DNA from: Actinacidiphila yanglinensis
GTDB lineage: Bacteria > Actinomycetota > Actinomycetes > Streptomycetales > Streptomycetaceae
Direction of reading: 5' to 3'
Assembly (NCBI RefSeq): GCF_900107965.1
Contig: NZ_FNVU01000014.1
Coordinates: 139,182-203,181, forward strand
Length of the DNA stretch: 64,000 nucleotides
The notes under the pieces were generated by a model. The model was not told the DNA's origin. It ran no database searches and worked only from the letters and a program-made list of their open reading frames with translations. Both the position numbers and the translations under genes were made by a program. Shown one piece after another: positions 25,408 through 33,204 of this stretch (positions are counted from its first letter, which is position 1; each line of letters starts with the position of its first letter).

Positions 25408-26133
25408 ATGACGCAAGAAACACTGACCACAGGAGTTCCCCACTCCCCCCTCCGCGCGGGCGAAAGGACCGAGACCGTGGTGCTCTCCACGCCCTCCGAG
25501 CCGGCGGGTGCCGCCAGAATCCCCGTGGCGATCCACGCACCGGACCCGATCTCGCTCGCGGGTGTGACGAGTCAGCTCAACCACCGGCCGGAGATCCGGC
25601 TGGTCGACGCGGACAGCCGGCAGCCGGGAACCGTCGCCATACTCCTCGCGGTCGCGCTCGACGAGCGCACCCTGTCCCGGCTGCGCCAGCTCGTCCGCAC
25701 CGACGGGGTGCGGGCCGTGCTGGTGGCGAACCTGATCCGCGAGGCCGAACTGCTCCAGGTCATCGACTGCGGGGTCGGCGCCATCGTGTGGCGGCACGAG
25801 GCCACCGGGCCGCGCATCCTCCAGGCCGTGCTGGCCGCCTCCCGCGGTGACGGCGACCTGCCCTCCGACCTGCTCGGGCGGCTCATCACCCAGGTCGGCA
25901 TCATGCACCGCAACTCCAAGCACCTGCCCGGCGATCCGGCGTCGGGGCTGACCCCGCGCGAGGTCGACGTCCTGCGGTTGGTGGCCGAGGGGATGGAGAC
26001 CGGCGAGATCGCGGGCAAGCTGTCGTACTCGGAGCGGACGGTCAAGAACGTGATGCACAGCCTCACCACCCGCCTGCGGCTGCGCAACCGGGCGCACGCC
26101 GTGGCCTACGCCCTGCGCGAGGGCTACATCTGA
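25408..26133 (+). CDS. LuxR-family regulator with degenerate receiver domain, CIS cluster
   Basis: A 241-residue DNA-binding protein. The ATG at 25408 follows GGAG with good spacing; a GTG at 25477 behind AAAGGA is an alternative start. Residues about 35-160 have the alternating strand/helix pattern of a response-regulator receiver (IPVAIHAPDPISLAGVTSQL, ILLAVALDERTL, VLVANLIREAELLQVIDCGV). The phosphorylatable Asp is missing, because the third strand reads VAILLAVALDE, and the acidic pair of the first strand is absent. Residues 175-241 are a canonical LuxR/GerE helix-turn-helix (SGLTPREVDVLRLVAEGMET, GKLSYSERTVKNVMHSLTTR). It is probably a phosphorylation-independent activator or repressor of the adjoining contractile injection system genes. 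Confidence 0.88.
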   Translation: MTQETLTTGVPHSPLRAGERTETVVLSTPSEPAGAARIPVAIHAPDPISLAGVTSQLNHRPEIRLVDADSRQPGTVAILLAVALDERTLSRLRQLVRTDGVRAVLVANLIREAELLQVIDCGVGAIVWRHEATGPRILQAVLAASRGDGDLPSDLLGRLITQVGIMHRNSKHLPGDPASGLTPREVDVLRLVAEGMETGEIAGKLSYSERTVKNVMHSLTTRLRLRNRAHAVAYALREGYI

Positions 26134-26243
26134 CGGCCCTCCGGCAGCGGGCGGCAGCCCGGCGCCGGCGAGTTCTCCGCGTACGCGACCGGCGTGCGCA
26201 CGCCTACGAAACCCCACCGTGCAAGACAGCGAAGGGCGCGACC

Positions 26244-26903
26244 GTGATCCACGAGGTGGACGAAGTCCTCAAGAGGCTGCTCTCCGGCGGCGCCCTGACC
26301 GGAACCGGCGTCGAGGTCGCCTTCGACGCACCGACCCGCGACTGGGCGGCCCGGCGCAACGCGCCGGCCATCGACGCCTACCTCTACGACATCCGCGAGG
26401 AGGTCGCGCGGCGCGAGCGGGGCGCGATCGCGATCCGCGACGACCGGGGGATCGTCCTGCGCAGGCGCCAACCGCCGCGCTGGTTCCGGCTGTCCTACCT
26501 GGTCACCGCCTGGACCAAGCGGCCGCAGGACGAGCACCGGCTGCTGTCCGCGGTCCTGGCCACGCTGCTGCCCCACGAGATGCTGCCGCCCGAGGAGTTG
26601 ACCGGCGCGCTGGCCGAACTCGGCCTGTCCGTGCCGCTGACCGTCGCCGCCGCGCACACCGACTCCCGGTCGTTCGCCGAGATCTGGTCGGCGCTCGGCG
26701 GCGAGCTCAAACCGGCACTGGACCTCACCGTCATCGCGCCCTTCCCGGCCTACCCCGAGTACGACGCGGGCCCGCCGGTCACCGAGGGCGCGGGCGTGCG
26801 GATACGCGGGACCGACGGCAGCCTGGAGGGCTCCGCCGAGCGCTACCACCGCCCCCGCCACCTCGCCGCCCGTGAGGACGCGGCCTCCGGCACCGCCGAG
26901 TGA
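26244..26903 (+). CDS. DUF4255 (Pvc16-like) CIS cap/assembly protein
   Basis: A 219-residue protein starting at GTG. The N-terminal 170 residues match the DUF4255 family found in nearly all extracellular CIS loci: MIHEVDEVLKRLLSGGALTG, NAPAIDAYLYDIREEVARRE, RWFRLSYLVTAWTKRPQDEH and LLSAVLATLLPHEMLPPEEL. In Photorhabdus virulence cassettes the Pvc16 homologue caps the sheath-tube end, and the same role is inferred here. The C-terminal tail (GSLEGSAERYHRPRHLAARE) is variable. Its stop overlaps the GTG of the AAA+ gene (GTGA), so the two are coupled. It lies 110 bases after the LuxR gene. Confidence 0.9.
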   Translation: MIHEVDEVLKRLLSGGALTGTGVEVAFDAPTRDWAARRNAPAIDAYLYDIREEVARRERGAIAIRDDRGIVLRRRQPPRWFRLSYLVTAWTKRPQDEHRLLSAVLATLLPHEMLPPEELTGALAELGLSVPLTVAAAHTDSRSFAEIWSALGGELKPALDLTVIAPFPAYPEYDAGPPVTEGAGVRIRGTDGSLEGSAERYHRPRHLAAREDAASGTAE

Positions 26904-29101
26904 GCGCCCTCACGGCCACCGGCGGCGGTGGAAGCATCCCTGGCGGCCCCGGCAGCCCGGCCACCGGCTCCGTGCCGGCCCGGCTCGGCCTGCTGCGCGA
27001 CCGGGTCGCCGCGCTCGTCGAGCAGCGCAGCTCCACCGACCCGACCGCCGACGACCCGCTGCGCGGCCTGTACCTGTCGGACGAGGCCGTGTGGCACCTG
27101 CTGCGGCCCGCGGGCGAGGAGGACGACGGCGCGACCGGGACGGACACCGCGCCCTTCGGGGGCGACGAGCCGGAAGGCGCCGAGCCCGGCGCCTTCGGGA
27201 CCGGCGGCGACCGCCTGCACCGCCTCACCGCCCGGCTCGGCCTGTCCGAGCTGGACGCCCGCATCCTGCTCTGCGCGCTCGCCCCCGACCTCGACCGGAC
27301 CTTCGAGCCGCTCTACGGCTACCTCAACGACGACGTCAGCCGGCGCCGGGCGACCATCGGGCTCGCGCTCGACCTGTGCGGGGTGCCCGCGCACCGCGCC
27401 GAGGGCCGCGCCGCCTTCCACCCCTCGGCGCCGCTGGTCTCGCTGGGCCTGATCGAGGTCGAGGAACCCGAACGCCCCTTCCTCAGCCGCTCGTTGCGGG
27501 TCCCGGACCGGATCACCGCCCACCTGCTCGGCGACGACACCCCGGACCCGGCGGTGGCCGGCCTGGTCAGGGCGCTCCCCCGGCCGCCCGCGCCGCAGGA
27601 CGACCCGCTGCTGGAGCGCCTCGCGAAACGCCTCGCGTCCGGTCCGGCCACGGTCTACCTGCGCGAGCAGCGCGAGGGCGACGGCATCGCCTGCGCCGCC
27701 GCCGCGCTCGGCGCGGCCGGACTGGCTGCCCTGCACTACGCTCCCGCGGCAGGCCACACCGGGGCCGGTGACGACGGCCGGGGCGACGGCCACTCCGGCG
27801 GCCCCACCGGAGCCGGCGACGGCGGCTTCGCGGCCGAGCCGCTCCCCCAACTGCTGCGCGAGGCGCGGCTGCGCGGCCAGGCGATCCTGGTCGCGCCGGT
27901 ACCGCGCGAGCCGGCCGCCGTCTCCGCCCTCGTCCGGACGCTGGCGGTCGACGACGTGACGGTCCTCATGGTGGGCTCCCGGCCGTACGACCCGCAGTGG
28001 TCCGACCGCGACCCGCTCGTCCTCGACGCCCCGCGGCAGCAGGCCGGCGACCTCGACACCTGGTCCGCGGCGCTCGGTTCCGCGGAGGGCGCGGGCGAGC
28101 CCGCGGGCGGCCCGCCGGACGAGGCGGGCGGCGGCGCCGGCTTCGACCTCGCGCCGGTCGTCGCGCCCTACCGGCTCGGCGGCGACCGGATCCGCCGGGT
28201 GGCCCGGGTCGCCCGGGACATGGCCGAGTTCGAGGGCATCCCGCTGTCCGCCGCGCACCTGCGGCTCGCCGCGCGGCAGCAGTCCGCGTCCGGCCTGGAA
28301 CGCCATGCCCGCCGGATCAGGCCCGCCGTCGGCTGGGACGACCTGGTGCTGCCCGAGGGCCCGCTGGCGCAGCTGCGCGAGCTGGCGATGCGCGCCCGCC
28401 ACCGCGACCGGGTGCTCGGCGACTGGCGGCTGAACGCCGGCGGCGGCCGCGGCCGGGGCGTGCTGGCGCTGTTCGCGGGCGGGTCCGGCACCGGCAAGAC
28501 GCTCTCCGCGGAGGTGGTGGCGGCCGAACTCGGCCTGGACCTCTACGTGGTGCAGCTCTCCTCGATCGTCGACAAGTACGTCGGCGAGACCGAGAAGAAC
28601 CTGGAGCGGGTCTTCACCGAGGCCGATCGCACCGACGCCGTCCTGCTCTTCGACGAGGCCGACTCGGTGTTCGGGAAGCGGTCGGAGGTGCGGGACGCGC
28701 ACGACCGCTACGCCAACATGGAGAGCTCCTACCTGCTCCAGCGGCTGGAGTCCTTCGACGGCATCGGGCTGCTCACCACCAACCTGCGGGCGAACGTCGA
28801 CGAGGCGTTCACCCGGCGGCTGGACCTGGTGGTCGACTTCCCGTTCCCCGACGCGGCGCAGCGGCTGGCGCTGTGGCAGCACAGCCTGGCGCACGTGCCC
28901 TGCGCGCAGGACATCGAACCGGGCGCGGTGGCCGCGGAGTTCGAGCTGGCCGGCGGTTCGATCCGCAGCGCGGTGGTCACCGCCGCGTACGCCGCGGCCG
29001 GCCGCGGCGAGCCGGTCGGCACCGCGGACCTGCTGGCGGGGGCGCGGCGGGAGTACCGCAAGGCCGGCCGGCTGGTGCTGGACGAGAACGGCGACTGGTG
29101 A
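26900..29101 (+). CDS. CIS-associated AAA+ ATPase (Pvc15-like)
   Basis: A 733-residue ATPase. The first 440 residues are an Ala/Leu/Asp-rich N-terminal domain (GLSELDARILLCALAPDLDR, then a variable region) typical of this family. The AAA+ module occupies about 480-720: IRPAVGWDDLVLPEGPLAQL, Walker A FAGGSGTGKTLSAE near 526, Walker B VLLFDEADSVFGKR near 581, a sensor region (GIGLLTTNLRANVDEAFTRR) including an arginine-finger candidate, and a sensor-2 helix (FELAGGSIRSAVVTAAYAA). Homologues occur in almost every eCIS locus and are proposed to assist assembly or effector loading. The start overlaps the stop of the DUF4255 gene, and the gene ends 58 bases from a convergent membrane-protein gene. 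Confidence 0.92.
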   Translation: MSALTATGGGGSIPGGPGSPATGSVPARLGLLRDRVAALVEQRSSTDPTADDPLRGLYLSDEAVWHLLRPAGEEDDGATGTDTAPFGGDEPEGAEPGAFGTGGDRLHRLTARLGLSELDARILLCALAPDLDRTFEPLYGYLNDDVSRRRATIGLALDLCGVPAHRAEGRAAFHPSAPLVSLGLIEVEEPERPFLSRSLRVPDRITAHLLGDDTPDPAVAGLVRALPRPPAPQDDPLLERLAKRLASGPATVYLREQREGDGIACAAAALGAAGLAALHYAPAAGHTGAGDDGRGDGHSGGPTGAGDGGFAAEPLPQLLREARLRGQAILVAPVPREPAAVSALVRTLAVDDVTVLMVGSRPYDPQWSDRDPLVLDAPRQQAGDLDTWSAALGSAEGAGEPAGGPPDEAGGGAGFDLAPVVAPYRLGGDRIRRVARVARDMAEFEGIPLSAAHLRLAARQQSASGLERHARRIRPAVGWDDLVLPEGPLAQLRELAMRARHRDRVLGDWRLNAGGGRGRGVLALFAGGSGTGKTLSAEVVAAELGLDLYVVQLSSIVDKYVGETEKNLERVFTEADRTDAVLLFDEADSVFGKRSEVRDAHDRYANMESSYLLQRLESFDGIGLLTTNLRANVDEAFTRRLDLVVDFPFPDAAQRLALWQHSLAHVPCAQDIEPGAVAAEFELAGGSIRSAVVTAAYAAAGRGEPVGTADLLAGARREYRKAGRLVLDENGDW

Positions 29102-29159
29102 CGGCCGGGTTCGCCGCCGGTCGGCTGCCCGGCCGTCCGGTCGGCGAACCGCCGTCCGC

Positions 29160-30554
29160 TCAGACCGTGAGCCTGATGGCCTGAAGCGACTTCGTCGTGT
29201 CCGTGGTGCCGCCGAAGATCCAGTTCACCTTGGAACTGGCCTGGTCGTTGCAGCCCAGGCCGCCCCACCCGCTCCCTTGCAGGAAGGCGTTCCGGCAGAT
29301 CGTTCCCTTGTCGTCGCCGACCGCGAAGCCGGACAGGCGGATGTCCTTGCCGGTGGTCCCGGAGTAGATGTCGACCCCGTCGGCCGCACCCTGCCACCCC
29401 TTGGACTCCGGGGCCTTCCACCCGCCGTCCTGCTGGAACGCGTCGAGGCTCCCGTGCCCCAGTCCTGACACCGCGACGTTGATGGCCTCGATGCTGCCAC
29501 CGCTGTCCGCCGTGGAGCCCGCCGTGACGCCGTCGCAGGAGGGCTTGCTCCAGCCCTTGTCCCCCACGTAGACGCGGTAGCAGATGTGCTTGCCGCCGGG
29601 GTCGCTCGCGGCGAGCTTCTGCACCTCGGTCGCCGCGGTGTCCGGCGGCGGCTTCTTCTTGCCGCCGGAGCCGCCGCCCGACCCGCTGCCCGACGGCGTC
29701 GGGGGCGGGGTGGTGGTGGGCGGCGGCGTGCTGGGCGTCGGCAGCGTCACCACCGGGGTCGGGGTGGGCATCGAACTGGCTGCGGCCTGCACCACCTTGG
29801 GCTGGGCGAGGCTCGCCACCTGGGGCTTGTAGGCGAACCACAGCGCCACGGCGGCCACCACGAGCCCGACCAGCAGGCCCATGAGGGTGGCGAGGAAGCG
29901 CGGCAGCACCCCGCGCTGCACGAACGTCCCGTCGACGTCCAGCGGGGTGCTGCCGGAGCGCTGGACGGCCAGCCGGAAGGGACGGTTCTCCTTGCGCCCG
30001 AACCAGGCGATCTGCCGCGGCCGGAGGGTCGCCTTCACGAACGCGGCCCGGCCGGGCTCGATCTGCACGTTGGCGGGATGGATCTCGTACGAGAACTGGT
30101 CGCCGCTGTCCGTGCCGACCACGGAGGCGGTCAGCTTGGTGTTGCCGAGGTTGTCCACGGCGAGCCGGGGCCGCCCCCGGAAGCGCCCCTTGACGGTGTG
30201 CGGCACCAGTTCGGCCCGCACCTCGGTGAAGGGCGTGATGGTGAGGTTCCCCTCGGGCACCGTGGTGGCCTCGGGGTGCTCGCTGGGCACGATCTGGATG
30301 CCGTACGGGTTCGGCCCGGCGGTGGCGTCCGGAGTGCGCGGCGGCGCGAAGGTGAGCTGGACGGTGTCGACGGTGCCCGGGTAGAGCCGCAGCACCGGCG
30401 GCTCGACGGTGATGTACGGGGCGAGGTCGCCGACCGGGGTGAAGCGGTACTCGTCCACGACGTCGCCGGTGTTGCGCAACCGCAGTCGGACGGTCGTGGT
30501 GCTGCCCGGGTCGACCGTGGCGGACGGGGGCTCGAGGGAGGTCCAAAGGCTCAC
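29160..30554 (-). CDS. Single-span membrane protein: Ig-like N-terminus, Trp-rich repeat C-terminus (CIS locus)
   Basis: A 464-residue protein with three parts. Residues 1-210 are beta-rich, Ig-like modules (LEPPSATVDPGSTTTVRLRL, VEPPVLRLYPGTVDTVQLTF, LAVDNLGNTKLTASVVGTDS). One transmembrane helix follows at about 220-241 (LATLMGLLVGLVVAAVALWF), then a Pro/Thr/Gly linker of about 75 residues. A C-terminal domain from about 325 has repeated Gly-Trp units (VGDKGWSKPSCDG, DGGWKAPESKGWQGAADG, GSGWGGLGCND) like clostridial hydrophobic-W repeats, with four Cys. No signal peptide is seen, so the N-terminus is probably cytosolic and the Trp-rich part outside, possibly binding cell-wall glycan. Such proteins are often labelled hydrolytic in CIS loci without proof. 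It may be a membrane docking factor. Confidence 0.78.
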   Translation of the reverse strand: MSLWTSLEPPSATVDPGSTTTVRLRLRNTGDVVDEYRFTPVGDLAPYITVEPPVLRLYPGTVDTVQLTFAPPRTPDATAGPNPYGIQIVPSEHPEATTVPEGNLTITPFTEVRAELVPHTVKGRFRGRPRLAVDNLGNTKLTASVVGTDSGDQFSYEIHPANVQIEPGRAAFVKATLRPRQIAWFGRKENRPFRLAVQRSGSTPLDVDGTFVQRGVLPRFLATLMGLLVGLVVAAVALWFAYKPQVASLAQPKVVQAAASSMPTPTPVVTLPTPSTPPPTTTPPPTPSGSGSGGGSGGKKKPPPDTAATEVQKLAASDPGGKHICYRVYVGDKGWSKPSCDGVTAGSTADSGGSIEAINVAVSGLGHGSLDAFQQDGGWKAPESKGWQGAADGVDIYSGTTGKDIRLSGFAVGDDKGTICRNAFLQGSGWGGLGCNDQASSKVNWIFGGTTDTTKSLQAIRLTV

Positions 30555-30657
30555 GCCCCGAGGCTACGGTGCCGGGCCCGGACCGTCTGCGGACCGCGAG
30601 GCAGGACCGGTGTCCGTGCGGGCGGGGGGAGTTGCCCCCGAGGGTCGGGCCGGCGGC

Positions 30658-31164
30658 TCAGCCGTACGCCGCGGAGTCCCACTCCAGGCCGGGCCGCAGG
30701 CCGGCGAGCGCGGCCGGGTCCGCGAACCGGATGTCGAGCACCCAGGAGGGCACCCGGTCGGGATCGCTCCACAGCCCGCCCCACTCCGCTCCGAACGCCG
30801 CGTTCCAGCCGGCCTCGTCGTCGGGCGACAGACCGCGCTCGCGCAACGCGTCCTCGATCCGCCGCCGGGCGGCGGCCTCGTCGAAGGGGACGTTCCGCTC
30901 GTCGGTCAGGGCGACCTCCGCGAGCACGCGGCGGGCGCGGCGGGCGGGCTCCACGTCGGCGCCGTACGGGTCGCCGCCGTTGAGGTCGATGCCGCCCACC
31001 AGCTCCTCCGCACCCGGCCATACGCGCGCCGCGTCCGCCAGCAGCCGCAGCGCGAACGGCTTGGTGGCGGGCAGCGGCCCGGCATCCGGGTGCACGGCGG
31101 CGACCAGCAACTCCACGCGGTCGCCCTCGATTCGGCGCACGCTCACGTGCCACAGGTCGGACAA
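30658..31164 (-). CDS. Unknown 168-residue acidic protein next to the CIS effector gene
   Basis: I chose the TTG at 31164 because GAGGAG sits seven bases upstream; an open frame extends to 31239 without a better signal. The protein is soluble, with a mixed alpha/beta pattern: DLWHVSVRRIEGDRVELLVA, HPDAGPLPATKPFALRLLAD, VEPARRARRVLAEVALTDER, RRIEDALRERGLSPDDEAGW and WVLDIRFADPAALAGL. I recognise no domain and no catalytic motif. It is 98 bases downstream of, and cotranscribed with, the DUF4157 effector gene. Small size, acidity and position would suit an immunity or chaperone protein, but it could equally be an unrelated conserved protein. Confidence 0.6.
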   Translation of the reverse strand: MSDLWHVSVRRIEGDRVELLVAAVHPDAGPLPATKPFALRLLADAARVWPGAEELVGGIDLNGGDPYGADVEPARRARRVLAEVALTDERNVPFDEAAARRRIEDALRERGLSPDDEAGWNAAFGAEWGGLWSDPDRVPSWVLDIRFADPAALAGLRPGLEWDSAAYG

Positions 31165-31262
31165 GGCGGATCTCCTCGGGGTGCGGTGCGTCGACCACGG
31201 ATACCGTCGCGGACGGATCTCGCGGCACGCTACCCGCACCGTACGTGGCCGGTGGACGCTGG

Positions 31263-32816
31263 TCAGCGGAGGGTGACGGAACCGCCGGCGATCGCCCTTG
31301 CGAGCGCACTGAGGGCATCCTCCGCGCCGCGTCCCATCCGGTCGGCGAAGGTGGTCGCCTGCTGCACCATGCGGTTGCGGCGCGCGTCCCAGCGCGGAGC
31401 CGCGAACGGGATCTCGTGGAAGGCGTGGAACACGGACTCGGCCGGTCCCAGGCTTCCGTTGGCGTCGATGTGACCTTTGAACTCCGAGAGGCGCGGGCCG
31501 CCGAGGTCGTTCAGGAAGTTGAGGTCGCCCCGGTCCCAGCCGCGGTAGTTGCCGCTGGCCTGCACCAGGTTGGCCATGTCCAGCCGCGACAGCCGCACAT
31601 GCGTACCGGGGTCGGTCGGCTGGCGGTCACGGAACCGGAAGTACTCGCCGTTGCGGTGGATCGTCCATTTCCTGCTCGCACCGTCGTAGGTCCAGTGATG
31701 GATCGTCAGGCCGTTCACGAAGTCCCCGGAGGCGTCGTACTGCCGCTGCGACATCCCGCGCGGTCGCTGCGACGCCTGGCGGGCGTAGTCGATGTCGACG
31801 CCGAAGTAGACGAAGTCCGGCTCCTGCCCCGGCTGGAGCGTGCTGTTGACCTGCCACGCGTCGTCGACCGTGTCCTTGAGATGCGCCTCGATGGTCCGCT
31901 CGTAGGTGGAGTTGTCCCGTTTCGACGCGGGGACGAGGTTGTCCGCGGTGCCGGAGCCGCCGGCGATGTTGTTGATCAGGTGGAAGCGGATCCAGAAGTT
32001 GGTCAGCTGCAGGGCGCGGATGTAGTCGTAGCCGAACGGGTCCTGGGCAGGCGGGGAGCCGACGAGGCTCCCGTCGTTGAGCATCTCTATCGACTCGGCG
32101 CGGCCGCCGCTGCGTGTCACCGTGATCCCGCTCCTGGCGGGCCTGGCACGCGGCAGCGTGACGCGCTGGATGTCGGGGGTGCCGGCCAGGGCGGCGGCGG
32201 GGGCGGCCGCCTGCGGCGCGGTCTGCACCGGCACCGGCCCGGCCATCACCCGGCTGGCGTTGCTCTCCGCGGCCCGCTCGAACGCGTCACCGGGGTTGCT
32301 GACCCGCAACCCGTCGGCGGTGGGCGTGCCGGCCACCGGACCGTTGCGCTGCTGGATGACGTGGGTCAACTCGTGGGCCAGCGTGTGCTTGTCGCCGCCG
32401 CCGTCGCCCACCACGACGTGGTTCCCGGAGGTGTAGGCGCGGGCGCCCATCTCGGCCGCCGAGCGCCGGGCGGCGCTGTCGTCGTGGATGCGCACGTCGC
32501 CGAAGTCGGCGCCGAGTCGCGCCTCCATCTCGGCCCGCAGCGGGGTGGCCAGGACGCGCCCCGAGCCGCGCAGCACGTCGTGCACCGTGGAGCGCTGGAC
32601 GGCGCCGCCGTGCCCGCAGCCCGCGCCGTGCGCGTGCCCGTCCTCCTCCAGCATGCGGGTCACCGCGGAGTTCCCGGCGGTGCGCTGCAGCGCCAGCAGC
32701 CGGCCCGCGGGTGTCCCCCCGGCGGGCGCGAGGCCGGCCGCCGCCGTACGGGGCCGGACCACCGACCGTGAACGACCGGCCTTTTCGGCCTCGTTGCCCT
32801 GCTGGTGCGCGCGCAT
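31263..32816 (-). CDS. DUF4157 (eCIS-core) protein with nuclease-like C-terminal region, probable CIS effector
   Basis: A 517-residue protein; the ATG at 32816 follows GGAG at good spacing. The N-terminus has LLALQRTAGNSAVTRML and a His-rich patch (DGHAHGAGCGHGG) followed by AVQRST. Residues about 75-155 are the DUF4157 domain (LGADFGDVRIHDDSAARRSA, then HTLAHELTHVIQQ with the H-E-x-x-H zinc-protease-like motif). A linker with another IQR leads to a C-terminal region of about 300 residues. There, WIRFHLINNIAGGSGTADNL at about 270-295, followed by VP and DNSTYERTIEAH, resembles the His/Asn core of DNA/RNA non-specific endonucleases. DUF4157 marks cargo of contractile injection systems. Divergent transcription from the sheath operon and the domain layout make this the likely payload. 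Confidence 0.8.
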   Translation of the reverse strand: MRAHQQGNEAEKAGRSRSVVRPRTAAAGLAPAGGTPAGRLLALQRTAGNSAVTRMLEEDGHAHGAGCGHGGAVQRSTVHDVLRGSGRVLATPLRAEMEARLGADFGDVRIHDDSAARRSAAEMGARAYTSGNHVVVGDGGGDKHTLAHELTHVIQQRNGPVAGTPTADGLRVSNPGDAFERAAESNASRVMAGPVPVQTAPQAAAPAAALAGTPDIQRVTLPRARPARSGITVTRSGGRAESIEMLNDGSLVGSPPAQDPFGYDYIRALQLTNFWIRFHLINNIAGGSGTADNLVPASKRDNSTYERTIEAHLKDTVDDAWQVNSTLQPGQEPDFVYFGVDIDYARQASQRPRGMSQRQYDASGDFVNGLTIHHWTYDGASRKWTIHRNGEYFRFRDRQPTDPGTHVRLSRLDMANLVQASGNYRGWDRGDLNFLNDLGGPRLSEFKGHIDANGSLGPAESVFHAFHEIPFAAPRWDARRNRMVQQATTFADRMGRGAEDALSALARAIAGGSVTLR

Positions 32817-33204
32817 GCCCACCCTCTCCGTGGATGACCACACTTGACTACGGCCGGCATCCGGCACGCGGCAAGGGCCATGGGGGCAGACCCGGGGGCA
32901 GACCTCACGTGCACCACGTGCGCCGGCCGCCGGCGCCCCGCGGCGGACCGGCCGCCGGGCGACTCCCCGGGGCTCGCACCAGTGGCCCGGGTCACATCAT
33001 CGGCTGACATACGGGGACGAGTCGGACCGCTCGCGCCGGCGCGGGGCGCCGGGGCGCCGAGCGGGGCAGGGCACCGGTGGCCGTCCGCTGCCCTTCGGGG
33101 CAGCGGATGTGCCCCCGCAAAGGCACCGCAGGACGTTTCGGTCGCGCGATGCACCCGCGAGGGTGAGACTCGACCCTTTTCTCGTACCCCGAGGAGAACA
33201 GCGC
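32817..33204. other. Divergent control region between the effector and sheath genes
   Basis: About 390 bases with no gene. The notable element is a perfect 10-bp hairpin (33084-33093 with 33098-33107) closed by a TTCG tetraloop, roughly 100 bases before the sheath ATG. GAGGAG at 33191-33196 is the sheath ribosome-binding site. Promoters for both directions are expected here, but none stands out by eye. Confidence 0.55.
33084..33107 (+). promoter_or_regulatory. UUCG-capped hairpin in the presumed sheath leader
   Basis: TCCGCTGCCC pairs perfectly with GGGCAGCGGA around a TTCG loop, giving a very stable RNA hairpin if transcribed. No T-tract follows, so it is more likely an RNA-stability or attenuation element than a plain terminator. 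Confidence 0.5.
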
